From the NCBI GenBank assembly GCA_944472135.2, contig OX235262.1, forward strand, positions 63,550,887-63,614,886: DNA of 64,000 nt. Direction: 5' to 3'. Shown piece after piece: positions 1 to 10,796 of this stretch. Source of the DNA: Trichobilharzia regenti (lineage: Eukaryota; Platyhelminthes; Trematoda; Strigeidida; Schistosomatidae). How positions within the stretch are numbered: the first letter of the stretch is position 1; each line of letters starts with the position of its first letter. A model generated the notes under the pieces. It worked only from the letters and a program-made list of their open reading frames with translations, made no database searches and was not told the DNA's origin. The position numbers and the translations under genes are program-made.

Positions 1-1522
1 TGCACATAATTTTTTTAAAAAAAACGTTGATTTGGTACAGCTTCCTCAACAAGGTTCTTAGCGTTCTTGTTTTCCTTTCCAGGTGCGACGGGCACTGGAC
101 AAGAAACAAACGAAGCACGGGATCCAACGAACAACATCAAGGAAGCGATGTACAAACACCCTATTAGCATAGGCAGACAGACCAGTAGGCGCGCCACCAA
201 GCCGCTCGGAAGATTTTTTTCACCCGAAAGGGAACCATAAAGTTTTTTACTTCTGGCTAGTTCTGTCTTAGAGTCCTCACAACCCCATTAGGGGGGAGTG
301 AGCTGTACTGGTAAGTAATTCCCCGAAGTTATTGACCATGGGAATAGATTACGTCTAAGAGAAGAATTACATCATGACCATAGGAATCATCAGTAAACAT
401 TGGATGCTGACCCTTAGAGTTTAAGTCGACTTGTTCAGCTGAAGGCTTTCGGTCGAGCATCTTCGCCATTTGGTACTCCGTCGTGTCACTTTCGTGCACG
501 ATCACTAGCCAGCTAAGCGTTCGTTTAACAACTCGTTTCGGTCTTGAAATATATCGCGTAGTTTGGGCGATCAAATACTGTCTTTTGCTTTGCTTTCGGT
601 ACGCGAGAATTAAATAAGTTAGAAGTTGTTGGTATAAGATTTTGCGCTAATTTACTCAGTACAGTTCGCGAACGTCTATACCGTCAACCTTTAAAATAGT
701 ATTTGTATAAATTACGTATGTAAGTCTTACATAGTCTACTGTAATCGTTATTGTCATGTGTTTTGTGGGCATATGCTGGTCTCTTCAGCCTCAAACAAGA
801 AATACATACAGTGGAGCCGAACCACCAACTTATCAGCGCTTGCGTTAGTAATCAGCAGAAGTACATATCGATGTGCATAACAAAGATCCAAGAAAGGTTA
901 GTATGCACACTGTTTCAGAAGTCAAAGAACAAGTTAAAAGTACTGAATAACGCATCCTGAGTCACTTAAAGCGGCACTAGGTGACTCGGTAAGTATTTCT
1001 GAAGCAGCCATTCAGAGAAGGTGGTTGCTAACATACGGTGAAATTCTCAGGGATGAAGCTATTGACATCACTCTCCTCCAGCTTGGCTAACCAATCTAGT
1101 AAAAATTCTAAGACACGCCTAAGAACTTGACACTATGTATTACCATGAGAGCAGGACAGGATAGTATTTGGTGACGGAATTGTTTCTCGGCAAGTTGGCG
1201 CGCAGATGTGGCTCAATACAGAAACCTCACGCTGGAATCTCCACTTGCACATGTCCTCCGCATTGTGCTTCTTTTCTTTTCTCTTCTTGTTTTCTGTGTT
1301 TTTTCACAAGCACTCTTCATTTCTCCTCTCTGCCATTAAATCTACCCATCCACCACTCATCAATATTCTTGAAGAAGACACCACACATAATATACTGCTT
1401 ACAAAACTTTGTCAGTGGCACCTGCCATACTACTGATTAAGTGCACTGTGAATAAACTAGGAAACTGGTAGATTCATTGTAAGTTATTCATGAATTGTAT
1501 TATTTCTTCAGTCCAATGATAG
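1..1522. other. unrecognised region left of the solo LTR
   Basis: No gene is recognised here. Minus-strand open stretches at 15-200 and 329-574 and plus-strand ones at 751-960 and 1168-1440 are short and lack motifs I can name. The 329-574 stretch (about 81 codons) is the least repetitive and could be a fragment of a retroelement polyprotein, but I see no catalytic motif. Pyrimidine-rich DNA lies around 1265-1340. Confidence 0.4.
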
Positions 1523-1903
1523 TGTAACAGCTGTTACGGCTTAGGGTAGACCTCAATTCTGAACACTCTTACAAAACTTCTTCGCCGTTTTATGACCTTA
1601 GCTGTACTCTACTTAACGTGCAGATACTGACGAACTAAATCAAGGTAAAAAGACTTGGTATGACAAGTGTATCTGGGACAGTTATATTTTACACAAACGA
1701 AATATGAAATTCAATCAATAAAGAGGTTGTGCAACTTATCTGTTAACCTCACTGGAGGTAGGCTCAGAGAGTGTGCGGAATGAAAGCACAACGAGAGAGC
1801 GAACCGATGAACGTACGGAAGCGTCACAACTCAAAAGATAAAAGTGTATCAAACATGGGTGAGCGAGTTTAAACAAAAGTTCAAGGGTACAATGCGCACG
1901 ACA
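1523..1903 (-). repeat. diverged solo LTR of the Ty3/Gypsy family found intact at 4053-10412
   Basis: This stretch aligns along its whole length with the 390-bp LTRs at 4053-4442 and 10023-10412, including the TGTAA start, the cttacaaa(a)cttcttc block, the aataaagag/aagt block and the caatgcgcac end. It has many substitutions and small indels. It begins TG and ends CA. No internal gag or pol sequence follows on either side, so it is a solo LTR. The four flanking bases (atag, catg) do not match, so the target duplication has either decayed or been lost by recombination between two copies. Orientation is given as that of the intact element, which codes on the minus strand. Confidence 0.85.
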
Positions 1904-2009
1904 CATGCAATCGGAATGACGCAATCCCCATACCGGAGATATGGAAAGTAGCAAGAAACACCAAAGGTAAGTTGGAGAGGCAGAAGATATATATATAAGG
2001 CGAACTGTG

Positions 2010-2165
2010 AAACCACTGGACTAAAATTGGTATGATTATGAGCAATAATTTATGCTCGAAGCGTTATCCAGTTGGAAATACTGCGTCGCTGTGTGATAAA
2101 TAAAATGAACTTATCTAATATGGAATTAAATTCTAACACAGTCCCCAAGTTCTACAATTACATCA
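2010..2165 (+). repeat. Penelope-tail fragment with hairpin-GAAGC motif, copy 1
   Basis: The motif tgattatgagcaataa, its paired gctcgaag, a middle part and the ending acacagtccccaagttctac match the tail that follows the Penelope GIY-YIG remnant at 31941-32100. The hairpin stem is gagc/gctc. A second copy in the same orientation lies about 400 bp downstream (2425-2540). Direct repeats of this kind fit the terminal repeats of Penelope-like elements, but no RT sequence lies between them. Confidence 0.5.
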
Positions 2166-2424
2166 GAATAGTGAACCCTAATAATATAAGAAATCTAGAA
2201 AAAAGCTCAGCTTTCATACTACTTGCAATTACACAAAAACATGCAACAGGATGAGACAAAATAACAGTCCTAAAATCTAATAAAACGGAGCGAAAGGAGA
2301 ATTTGATAACTGAAGTGTTATTTATTAAGTCAACTGAAAGTGAATGCAACTGAATCAATCCAGCACCTATCTCGGGAAAATTATACTCATCTGGGAGCAA
2401 CTGAAGTAGAAGTTGTAGAGCTGC

Positions 2425-2540
2425 AGATGATATAATTATGAATAACAAATTATGCTGGAAACGTAATTCAGTATATAATACTGTCTTACAATACATAGAC
2501 TTGTGGGAACAAAGCATTAAGTGAAATACAAACGAAATAA
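2425..2540 (+). repeat. Penelope-tail fragment, copy 2
   Basis: The sequence ataattatgaataacaaa, followed by atgctggaaacg and an aatactgt stretch, is a more diverged direct copy of 2010-2165. The hairpin stem is damaged, but the ggaaac end is kept. Confidence 0.4.
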
Positions 2541-2599
2541 AACTGTGAAAGTAGTTATTAATTGTTTCAATAAATACTCATCAGAAATAAGACAAAGTG

Positions 2600-2720
2600 T
2601 TTTTATTTGGTGGATAGTGACTAGCAGTGGAATCCAGGACGTGTATTCCCTCCTATTAAGGTTTCGTCCGCGAAATGTACCTGCAATCCCCGATAAGTAA
2701 TAGTGTTCTCAATGAGACAG
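2600..2720 (-). repeat. Smα-type hammerhead repeat, decayed
   Basis: On the minus strand the right half of the schistosome Smα hammerhead repeat is plain: cgtcctggattccactgc, then tagtcactatccaccaaat. Upstream is the caggtacat element that forms the 5' side of stem I. Between them the CUGAUGA core is replaced by unrelated bases and the GAAA arm is disrupted, so it should be catalytically dead. It lies head-to-head with another copy at 2880-2966. Confidence 0.75.
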
Positions 2721-2879
2721 AAACGTTGTATCCAACTATTAAACAACAAAGCGTTATCCACCAGACCATAAGTTATGGCTTTCGTCGGCTAAATAGCTTA
2801 AATGATAACACTCTGGTGTTGGAAACGAAGATTTCATAGTGCAGATCTCAGTGAAAACACCAACATCATCATTTCCTGA

Positions 2880-2966
2880 TGAGGTAGGTACATTTAGGTT
2901 GAAGAGTCCTGAATAGGACGACGTACGCATCCTGGATTCCAGTAATAGTCACCATCCACCATCATG
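2880..2966 (+). repeat. Smα-type hammerhead repeat, second copy in opposite orientation
   Basis: On the plus strand gtaggtacatttagg is followed by a perfect stem II (gtcc, tgaata, ggac) and then catcctggattccag and agtcaccatccacca. Stem I (atttag with ctggat) still pairs with two wobbles. The core reads UUGAAGA with one extra base, and the GAAA arm has become GACG, so activity should be lost. Confidence 0.75.
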
Positions 2967-4048
2967 TTACACTGCAGACATCGCTGCAACCTCCGTACCA
3001 GGCGCGGATATGTCAACACAGCCTGGACCTTTCGGTTTAACCAATGAGTGGGAAAAACAAGGTTGACTGAGAGAAATAGATCAATTTTTATTGACAAGTG
3101 CTCGAGATGTATGATTTACCAATGAGGATGTTTTGCAGTGAGATTATTCGGAATGTTAAAGCAAACTCAAGGTGAACAATACAAAATTGACAAACACACT
3201 GGTTTAATTTAAATTTTAGGAATGACAGTCTATCTCGCCCTCCCATACTGTACGGTATAATTAGCTGTACTCACTGATAGTGACAATGGCTAATTAGTTA
3301 TGCATAAAATTATTAGTTGCCATAAAAAGAATGAATACTTTTTACATAAACTGCCAGTATTTTAAAAGGCAGAAATAAAATAATACAACTCTGCTACATA
3401 TGTCAAAGGAATTTAAAGGAATTTCTCGCACACATCAAACTGGACAATATGTCAGGCAAAGAGAATGCGGGTCCTGTGAGCTCATGTATACTTACTGAGT
3501 TGCTGTATTTTCCTTGCTTCTTTATACTACTGAAATATCAAGTAGTCGCAAGTTGAATTATCTACGGGCTTCATGTTAAAAGGCATATTTTGAATGAGCT
3601 AGAATTTGGACATATTTGTTCTGATGCACTTGAGTAACCTAACAGTATGTAGCATAAAATCACCTGAAGTTGTAAGTCTGAATCTATTATCTGGGTAATT
3701 AATTTATTCATGATGAAGAGACTTTCACTATTCGATTTCACACCACAGTTAACATGTCACTTGACATGTTAAAAAAGCATGCGCTTCTGGTGTCTTTTAT
3801 TGCTTTTAGAAAAATGAACACAGATCAGGCCTGAAATTGTTGGGTTTGAGGGGTATTTATTGATTTCATGAGCTGACTATAAAATCCACCTCAGTTTGCA
3901 TTAGTTCCCTATTCAGTTACATTTCATGGAAGTGTTCACCCAGATCTGATAAATAAATTTCATTCCACTACTTGAAGATAAAATGCCGCCAGTGACCGAA
4001 AAGTTAAGAGTGGTGATGGTTATCTCCCACTGTTACTAGATGGCGATG
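2967..4048. other. no recognised feature
   Basis: AT-rich DNA with stop codons in all frames. No domain, RNA gene or known repeat is recognised up to the target site of the Gypsy element. Confidence 0.4.
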
Positions 4049-4052
4049 GATG

Positions 4053-4442
4053 TGTAAGAGTTCTACTACGGCTTAGAGTGGACCTATACTCTAAACACCC
4101 TTACAAACTTCTTCACCGTTTTGGCGACCTACTAAGCTTAGCAGTACACTACTGGACGCGCAAATACTGACGAACTGTATCGTTGTAAAAAGACTTGATG
4201 TGACAAGAGTACCTGGGAGAATTATATTTTATTCAACGAAATATAAAATTCAATAAATAAAGAAGTCGTACAACTTATCTGCAGACGTTGCTGGAGGTAG
4301 GCTCGGAGAGTGTGCAGAAGGAGAGCACAACAAGAGAGCGAACCTATGAACGTAAGGAAGACTCACAAGTCAAAAGGTAAAACGTGGATCACCGTGGGTG
4401 AGTCAGTTTAAACAAAAGTTCAAAGGTACAATGTGCACTACA
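4053..4442 (-). repeat. 3' LTR of the Ty3/Gypsy element
   Basis: This LTR is 390 bp long, begins TGTAAGAG and ends CACTACA on the plus strand, and looks identical to 10023-10412. Read on the element's own (minus) strand it contains AATAAA at 4233-4228, a candidate polyadenylation signal. GATG lies directly outside. Confidence 0.95.
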
Positions 4443-4457
4443 GGTTATCCCCCCCTA
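4443..4457 (-). promoter_or_regulatory. polypurine tract next to the 3' LTR
   Basis: On the minus strand the run aggggggata lies just before the LTR start, separated from it by acc. This is the expected place for the plus-strand primer of a Gypsy element. The tract is short and ends three bases before the LTR, which is slightly atypical. Confidence 0.6.
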
Positions 4458-5853
4458 GAAGGTTGGTGGGAAACCAGCAAGCTTCGATATACAACAGTAG
4501 GATGGCTTGGCACAATAGCAATGAGTGAATGAGAAGGTTTGAAAATAGCAATAGTAAAAAAAAGAAATTTTACCGAAAGGAAAGAAAGCAAAAGAAAAGA
4601 GAAAAAAATTAAGGTAAGTTGGAAGTGGTATGTACATGATTAGTGAAGTAAGACGGAATATGATAAGAAATGACGCTGGTGCCTTGTGTGGTTGTAAGCT
4701 TCTGCGGTCTGATGTTTTTTTTTTGTCTTTCATATTTTTATTAATCTTTTTTTTTATATTTTTTTTATTGTATCGATTCATTCTTTTTTTTTTAATTCCG
4801 CACTATTACAAGCTTACTTATGTGGAGGTTTGATGGTAAACCTCTGGCGCCGAGGCTGTCGTAGCAAGAAGGTGACTCATTATGTCTAACTTTCATATTA
4901 GACCAATGCTCCCTTCCTCCGCTTCAACAGAACCTAGCAGTCATGTTAAAGGCAATCATTATACCAGCGTATGATAAGGAGCAGGGTAAAAAAAAAACAA
5001 CAGAAGAAAATGGGAAAGAAGGTTAAGATTTCAAAATCGGTGTAAAGGTACTACAAAAGCTTGTGCGAAATCAATGCGAGGAAAAGTGGTGCAACTTGGA
5101 AGTAGTACGTTAGAATGAGATAAAACAAAGGAAGTTTCTACCCTGTGAGAACTTATAAAATTACAGAGAAGTTAGTACATAACCCATAGCTATGAGTAGT
5201 TATCATTACCAAAATTACTTTGTTCATGTTGCTAAGTGCATAACTAAGATGATGCATAATGTTTATAAGTACGGTTCACAAAATAAATGAATTGCGGGAG
5301 GGCATAAACCCGAAGGAATATAGTACAGGCTGTGAAAATAAATTGAGCGAATTACTATGTACAGCATAGAAGTGAAGCATTTATGCGCAAAAAAAATATG
5401 TATATCTGTACATTTAACTATACAGTGGAAGTTTTTTTTTTTTTTTTTTTTTAATCTTTTTTTTATTTAAAAATAATTTTTTTTGTTTATTTATTATTAT
5501 TTTACATTTTTTTTACTTTTTTTTTAAATATATTTTATAAAATTTTTTTTTTTTACATAATAATTAAATTTTTTTTTGGAAAGGTAATATACTATTCATA
5601 ATTCCTCTTTTGGTGTGGGTTACAAGATGACATGAGACGCCAACTGATCTAGCGAGTAGATTGATATGAAAAATTAGGGGTAAAAACAAACTGCTGCTGG
5701 TCCTCTGTAACGAGAGATAAAGATTAAAAGGATTAGTGAGGGTTAAAACGACTACTCCCAGAAGCGGGACCAAATAGATTAAATATAGCAGAATTGAATA
5801 AGAAATTGTGACAAGGAATAAAAAATCACTAGTAGCCTTACCTATGGATTAGT
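4458..5853 (-). other. 3' internal region of the Gypsy element, non-coding
   Basis: About 1.4 kb between the pol stop and the polypurine tract. It is very T-rich on the plus strand, with poly-T and A/T tracts at 4719-4793 and 5432-5577. The minus-strand open stretches at 4455-4781 and 5564-5773 are lysine-rich or featureless, with no envelope-like signal peptide and transmembrane arrangement that I would trust. This tail is unusually long for a two-gene Gypsy element. Confidence 0.6.
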
Positions 5854-8800
5854 TCAGTGAAAGAATTCTACGAACCTCTTGGGCCAGTGAACACGTCGAC
5901 CAGCACGTGTGACAGGGGTCTTACTGGTGACGGTAGGAGAATCATCATTCACCACCGGAGGTGAAGTAGTTGAGTCTGGACAAGGACTAGGTTCAGTGGG
6001 GCTATTTGATTGAGCCGATGGGGAGGGTGAAGGTTCTTCAGTGTATGCCGCTTTAAGTCTGTCTATGCTGACAGTGTCTGGGCGGCCGCATCGGTCAATA
6101 ACGAAAAATTTATCTTTACGACTAAGGACCTTAAAAGGCCCGTCATACGGTGGTTGTAATGGCTTTCGTATGGCGTCGTGACGCACGAAAACGTGTGTAC
6201 AGTCATCAAGTCGCCGATCAACCTGAACCTTTCGGTTCTGAGTGCGTGTGGAAACTGGTCGGAGTCGCTGCATAAAACTTTTAAGTTGCTGAGCGTAACG
6301 GGTGGTATCCGGGAAATTTGGCTCGAAAGTTTCGGGAGCGATTAGCTCGCCTGGTAAACGCATGGTGGTACCGTACACCAATTCAGCTGGCGAGCACTGC
6401 AGATCCCCCTTAAGCGTAGCCCGGATGCTAAGCAGGACCAGTGGTAGCGAATCTGTCCACTTACTGTTGTCCACTGCCATCAACGCAGCTTTGAGTTGAC
6501 GGTGGAAACGTTCTACTAGGCCATTTGCCGCGGGATGATACGCGGTTGTGCGAATGCGTTTGCATCCCAGCATCTCTAACAATTCTTTGAAGCTTGTGGA
6601 TTCAAATTGTTGTCCGCGGTCGGTAGTGACAGTTGCGGGACATCCAAAATGGGCAACCCAGCCATCCATGAAGGCACGACAGACGGTTTGAGCCGTTACA
6701 TCAGGTATCGGAATGGCTTCCGGCCAACGTGTGAAACGATCCACACATGTGAGTAAATACGAGCAGCCGTTAGACGGGGGCAGAGGCCCTACTATATCCA
6801 GGTGGATATGATGGAACCGAGCGTCTGGGGTCGCAAACGTCCCCAACGGCGTGATGTTATGCTTGGTGACTTTAGCACGTTGGCATTGCACACAAGCACG
6901 TGTCCATTGACGCACATCACGGTTCATACCGGGCCACGCAAATCTCGCAGAAATCAACTTGTCCGTTGCTCGTATGCCAGGATGGGAGAGGTTGTGGAGT
7001 GACTCAAACACAGTTCGGCGTAAAGACGTGGGAACAATCGGTCGAGGAGTACCAGTTGACATATCGCAAAGTATAGTTGCCTCACTGTTTAGCAAGGGGA
7101 CGCGTTCTATTTTCAGTGAGGTTTTATTTGACAGGTGTTCTAAGTTCAAATCGTTCAGTTGGAGTTCGGCCATTTTATGAAGATCGATGGTTGGTGGTAC
7201 GGACGTAGCACATACGCGAGACAAAGCGTCTGCTACCGCGTTATCCGATCCAGAAACGTGCTGGATATCAGAAGTGAACTGGGAAATATAGTCTAAATGG
7301 CGTGATTCTCGCGGTGAATACCGGTCTGAAGTAGTGTGGAGGGCGTACGTCAATGGCTTATGGTCGGTAAATACCGTAAATTGCCGGCCTTCCACGAAGT
7401 GACGAAAATGCTTGACAGCAGCGTAGACAGCGAGAAGTTCCCTACCGAATGTGCTGTATCGAGATTCGCATGCGGTAAGTTTACGTGAAAAGAAAGCAAT
7501 CGGTAGCCATACATTAGCCATACGCTGTTGAAGGACGGCTCCGATCGCAGTATTAGAGGCATCTACGGAGATGCTGATTGGAAGTTGAACATCTAGATGG
7601 ACCAACATTGTGGCGTCAGCAATAGCTTTCTTGATAGCTGCAAAAGCTGTCGAGGCTTCCTTAGTGAACACCAAAGACTTGCATTTCCCTTTAAGCATGT
7701 CAGTCAAGGGGGTCACGATATGAGCACACTGTGGGATAAAGCGACGGTAGTAACTAACCATCCCGAGAAAGGTGCGTAGTGCCTTGGGAGAAGTGGGTAG
7801 AGGGAAGTTTTGAATAGCTTCTACCCGGTCAGGTAACGGATAAATTCCATCTTTGTCTATCCTATGTCCCAAAAATTTCAGGGAAGTGGCTCCAATCTGA
7901 CACTTCGGCAAGTTGAGTGTGAGGGAGTGTGTCACAAGTCTTTGGAAAACTGTCTGCAAATGAAGTTGATGAGTGGCTTCATCTGGACTAGCTACCAAGA
8001 TATCGTCCAGATAGGCGAAGGCGAAATCAAGCCCGCGCAAAACGTCATGTATAAAACGCTGGAAGGTTTGTGCAGCGTTCCGTAAGCCAAAAGGCATTCG
8101 AAGAAACTCGAACAGGCCAAACGGTGTAATCACAGCAGTCTTAGGTATATCTTCGGGGTCGACGGGAATCTGGTAGTAAGCCCGTGTAAGGTCCAGTTTG
8201 CTGAATACTCGAGCTCCCTTGAGTGAGGCGGTTAAATCGTGTATGTGCGGGACAGGGTAGCGATCGGGAACAGTTTGTGCGTTTAGTCTGCGGTAGTCGC
8301 CACAAGGACGCCAATCTAAACCGTTATTCTTAGGTACCAGGTGCAACGGTGAGGACCACGGGCTGCTGGATGGCCTAATAATCCCCATTTCCAGCATATG
8401 CTCAAACTCCGCTTTGACAACCTTTAGTTTTTCTGGGGATAGTCGCCTCGGCTTTGCGAAAACTGGCGGGCCAGTAGTGACAATATGGTGTTTGACGTTG
8501 GAAGTCGCACATGGCAGGCCGCTGCTAGGTTTGAACAAATCTGAAAAAGACTGCAGTATATGCGAATAAGGACCAGTGCTAGTGGGTGTGGCATATACCG
8601 GGCTGAGGGCTGGGCCTTGTGTGACGATACCGCTGACGGAGAGGTTTGTGACAGGATCTTTTAACTTATGATTACCTGTATCTACCAGTAATTGGTAGTG
8701 CTGCAATAGATCCATGCCAATTATACCTGTGGTAACGTCTGCCACCAGGAAGACCCAACGAAGTGAACGACGCAAACCGATGTTAAGATCTATAAAGCGC

Positions 8801-9093
8801 CTGCCGAACGTAGCAATTGGCGAACCGTTTGCGGCTCGTAGTTGAAGAGACATTGGCCGCCTGCGCTCCTCTACTGTGGGTGGGATTACACTGACCTCTG
8901 CTCCGGTATCAATTAGGAAGCGTATCCCAGTGTTACGGTCGGTAACATAGAAGAGGCGACATGAGAGTGGTTCGCCAGCGACGTTAGTCGCCAGTACGTG
9001 CTGGCTTGCTAGTTTCCCGACTGTTGAACATCGAAGGTGCACGGGCGAGTGCACTTTTGGGCTTTTGCTCCGTAACGTCGATGATACCAGCAC
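5854..9093 (-). CDS. pol polyprotein (protease, RT, RNase H, integrase)
   Basis: This 1079-codon frame is uninterrupted. Numbered from 9093, it has an aspartic protease DTGA at 62-65, a reverse transcriptase with the YLDD active site at 361-364, an RNase H with Asp510, Glu552, Asp577 and Asp619, an integrase zinc domain (His700, His704, Cys734, Cys737), and an integrase core Asp766, Asp825 and Glu861 with 35 residues between the last two. A GPF-type segment (985-987) and a Pro/Ser-rich tail follow. The frame opens at a GTG inside gag with no suitable ATG, so it is made as a Gag-Pol fusion by -1 frameshifting near 9012-9018. All catalytic residues are present. The enzyme set copies element RNA into DNA in particles and inserts it in the genome. 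Confidence 0.97.
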   Translation of the reverse strand: MLVSSTLRSKSPKVHSPVHLRCSTVGKLASQHVLATNVAGEPLSCRLFYVTDRNTGIRFLIDTGAEVSVIPPTVEERRRPMSLQLRAANGSPIATFGRRFIDLNIGLRRSLRWVFLVADVTTGIIGMDLLQHYQLLVDTGNHKLKDPVTNLSVSGIVTQGPALSPVYATPTSTGPYSHILQSFSDLFKPSSGLPCATSNVKHHIVTTGPPVFAKPRRLSPEKLKVVKAEFEHMLEMGIIRPSSSPWSSPLHLVPKNNGLDWRPCGDYRRLNAQTVPDRYPVPHIHDLTASLKGARVFSKLDLTRAYYQIPVDPEDIPKTAVITPFGLFEFLRMPFGLRNAAQTFQRFIHDVLRGLDFAFAYLDDILVASPDEATHQLHLQTVFQRLVTHSLTLNLPKCQIGATSLKFLGHRIDKDGIYPLPDRVEAIQNFPLPTSPKALRTFLGMVSYYRRFIPQCAHIVTPLTDMLKGKCKSLVFTKEASTAFAAIKKAIADATMLVHLDVQLPISISVDASNTAIGAVLQQRMANVWLPIAFFSRKLTACESRYSTFGRELLAVYAAVKHFRHFVEGRQFTVFTDHKPLTYALHTTSDRYSPRESRHLDYISQFTSDIQHVSGSDNAVADALSRVCATSVPPTIDLHKMAELQLNDLNLEHLSNKTSLKIERVPLLNSEATILCDMSTGTPRPIVPTSLRRTVFESLHNLSHPGIRATDKLISARFAWPGMNRDVRQWTRACVQCQRAKVTKHNITPLGTFATPDARFHHIHLDIVGPLPPSNGCSYLLTCVDRFTRWPEAIPIPDVTAQTVCRAFMDGWVAHFGCPATVTTDRGQQFESTSFKELLEMLGCKRIRTTAYHPAANGLVERFHRQLKAALMAVDNSKWTDSLPLVLLSIRATLKGDLQCSPAELVYGTTMRLPGELIAPETFEPNFPDTTRYAQQLKSFMQRLRPVSTRTQNRKVQVDRRLDDCTHVFVRHDAIRKPLQPPYDGPFKVLSRKDKFFVIDRCGRPDTVSIDRLKAAYTEEPSPSPSAQSNSPTEPSPCPDSTTSPPVVNDDSPTVTSKTPVTRAGRRVHWPKRFVEFFH
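8974..9018 (-). promoter_or_regulatory. -1 ribosomal frameshift cassette between gag and pol
   Basis: On the coding strand the heptamer G GGA AAC (9018-9012) has the X XXY YYZ form in the gag frame and is followed at once by the gag stop TAG (9011-9009). A six-base spacer (9011-9006) leads into a stem-loop. GCCAGCACGT (9005-8996) pairs with ACGT and GCTGGC (8984-8981 and 8979-8974) around an 11-base loop, with one bulged C at 8980. Slipping back one base continues into pol as Lys-Leu-Ala-Ser. Motif, spacing and structure all match known -1 signals. Confidence 0.88.
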
Positions 9094-9866
9094 ACTCCAG
9101 GCTGGTTACTTCGGGACTGTCGGCGCTTGCTGCTAGCACGTGGCAAGGGTCTGCTACTGCGCGAACTTGAGGGACTGCGTCCACGACTCCTGGAGTTCAT
9201 CTCCTGTCGGATACTACAGATCTCCTCGTATAGCTTGGCAATATGGGCCACCGCGTCAAAGCTTGATGACCCCCCATCAGACGAATCTTTAGTCTGAGCG
9301 GGAGCAGCAGTTACTGTTGCGGAAATGCCAATTTTGGGATTGATGGCCTCTACGGCTCTATCAGCTGCCTCGGCTATCTCCTGTAAGGGGTACTTGTAGA
9401 TCGGTGCTAAGATACCCTGGACTGCCTGAGGTAATCTTTGAAGCCAAAGTTGTTTGAGAAAAACCTCGTCAATTTTAAAGTCCGCCACTAGCTGCTTCAT
9501 CTGCCTCAACATTTGTGAGGGCTTGCGGTCACCTAACTGAACATCGCGGAAAAGTTCCTGCACTTTCTGTTGGTCAGTAAGTGCGACTCGTTGAATTAAC
9601 GCCTGCTTGAGCCGCTCGTACCGATCCGGAGACGGATCTGCGAGAACGTCAGCCACCTCGTCTATGACACTTTCGGGTAGGCTCACAATCACGTGGTTTA
9701 CTTTGGTCTCTTGTGAGTGTATGTGTCTAATGGCAAACTGAGCCTCTATATGATTAAACCATGCAGCTGGACGATGTGTCCAGAAGGCGGGGAGTTGCAG
9801 CGTTATAGCCATCTCTGACGCAGAACTGTTGTCAGCCATCTTGCACACAGGGCACAATATTAACAA
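9009..9866 (-). CDS. gag polyprotein
   Basis: This frame has 285 codons. The likely start is the second Met, at 9839-9837 (MADNSS). The first 150 residues have the WFNHIEAQF and LPESV pattern of Gag proteins of this Gypsy group. A helical capsid-like part follows to about residue 175, then an Ala/Ser stretch and a Ser/Arg-rich basic segment (about 228-252). The C-terminal knuckle has Cys258, His261, Cys271 and Cys275 (CHCC) instead of the retroviral CCHC. The protein builds the particle and binds element RNA. It ends at a TAG directly behind the slippery heptamer. The last 85 bases overlap pol. Confidence 0.92.
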   Translation of the reverse strand: MLILCPVCKMADNSSASEMAITLQLPAFWTHRPAAWFNHIEAQFAIRHIHSQETKVNHVIVSLPESVIDEVADVLADPSPDRYERLKQALIQRVALTDQQKVQELFRDVQLGDRKPSQMLRQMKQLVADFKIDEVFLKQLWLQRLPQAVQGILAPIYKYPLQEIAEAADRAVEAINPKIGISATVTAAPAQTKDSSDGGSSSFDAVAHIAKLYEEICSIRQEMNSRSRGRSPSSSRSSRPLPRASSKRRQSRSNQPGVCWYHRRYGAKAQKCTRPCTFDVQQSGN

Positions 9867-10022
9867 GGTGATAAAAAAACCAATATAAGTACAAAGAAAA
9901 CAAATCGAATCTTTATAACCGTGCGTGAAAGAAAAAAAAATAACAAAATAAACGGTACGTAAAAAGAATCGTTAACACGTTAAACTACTATAGCGGAAAA
10001 CGGTGAAAACGGGCTCACCACT
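9867..10022 (-). promoter_or_regulatory. leader and primer-binding site of the Gypsy element
   Basis: On the coding strand the 5' LTR is followed by AG and then TGGTGAGCCC (10020-10011). This starts with the TGG expected opposite a tRNA CCA end. It matches the complement of a typical animal tRNA-Trp end over ten of the first eleven bases and then diverges. CsRn1-clade elements are known to use tRNA-Trp. The rest is a short A-rich leader before gag. Confidence 0.65.
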
Positions 10023-10412
10023 TGTAAGAGTTCTACTACGGCTTAGAGTGGACCTATACTCTAAACACCCTTACAAACTTCTTCACCGTTTTGGCGACCT
10101 ACTAAGCTTAGCAGTACACTACTGGACGCGCAAATACTGACGAACTGTATCGTTGTAAAAAGACTTGATGTGACAAGAGTACCTGGGAGAATTATATTTT
10201 ATTCAACGAAATATAAAATTCAATAAATAAAGAAGTCGTACAACTTATCTGCAGACGTTGCTGGAGGTAGGCTCGGAGAGTGTGCAGAAGGAGAGCACAA
10301 CAAGAGAGCGAACCTATGAACGTAAGGAAGACTCACAAGTCAAAAGGTAAAACGTGGATCACCGTGGGTGAGTCAGTTTAAACAAAAGTTCAAAGGTACA
10401 ATGTGCACTACA
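10023..10412 (-). repeat. 5' LTR of the Ty3/Gypsy element
   Basis: This LTR is 390 bp long and looks identical to the 3' LTR at 4053-4442. It carries the element promoter in minus orientation, and the AATAAA is at 10203-10198. The outer flank is GATG (10413-10416). Confidence 0.95.
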
Positions 10413-10416
10413 GATG

Positions 10417-10796
10417 TATAAAGCAAATTCACAAAAACTGGAAAGAACAGGTTGGTGAGTGACGCTACTTAAGTCTGATTCTTTTCTGGTGGTTAGTCAT
10501 CAGTTCATACACTTTGAAGTAACAGCTGTGCAGTTCATGCTGGTTTTTAATATGGCCATATGGCTTATTTTGATGGACGAATAAATCTACTTTAGAATGA
10601 GTAACTTATTTGCAGATAAACGAGATATACACAGTCTCTGAGATATATATGCTGGAGAATAAGTGTCAGAACAACAGAAGGAAATAACAAATAAGGATCA
10701 AGACTATGCAAGATTCACAAACCTCTAGTCAGTGTTCCCCGTCAATATTGAAACAAAACGGACAGAAATTATTTCACTAAATATACCAACCATACT
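10417..10796. other. no recognised feature
   Basis: About 380 bp of AT-rich DNA between the Gypsy target site and the 3' end of an RTE element. Nothing is recognised. Confidence 0.35.

Larger units (their letters stand above)
4049..10416 (-). mobile_element. complete Ty3/Gypsy LTR retrotransposon, CsRn1-like clade
   Basis: The element lies on the minus strand between 4-bp duplications GATG (4049-4052 and 10413-10416). In element order it has a 5' LTR (10023-10412), a primer site, gag (9866-9009), pol (9093-5854) in the -1 frame, a 1.4-kb T-rich tail, a G-rich polypurine tract and a 3' LTR (4053-4442). The two 390-bp LTRs are the same at every position I compared, and both reading frames are open, so the insertion is young and may still be competent. 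The Gag knuckle is Cys-x2-His-x9-Cys-x3-Cys (CHCC), the pattern described for the CsRn1/Kabuki clade, which includes schistosome Boudicca and Saci-2/3. The primer site resembling tRNA-Trp fits the same clade. A family name would need a database search. Confidence 0.96.

Noticed and set aside
4455..4781. Lysine-rich open stretch on the minus strand in the Gypsy tail as a third gene
   Set aside because: It is produced by A/T homopolymers, with no domain and no signal for translation.
5564..5773. Hydrophobic minus-strand stretch as an envelope-like protein
   Set aside because: Only about 69 codons, no clear signal peptide plus anchor, and no known env in this clade that it resembles.
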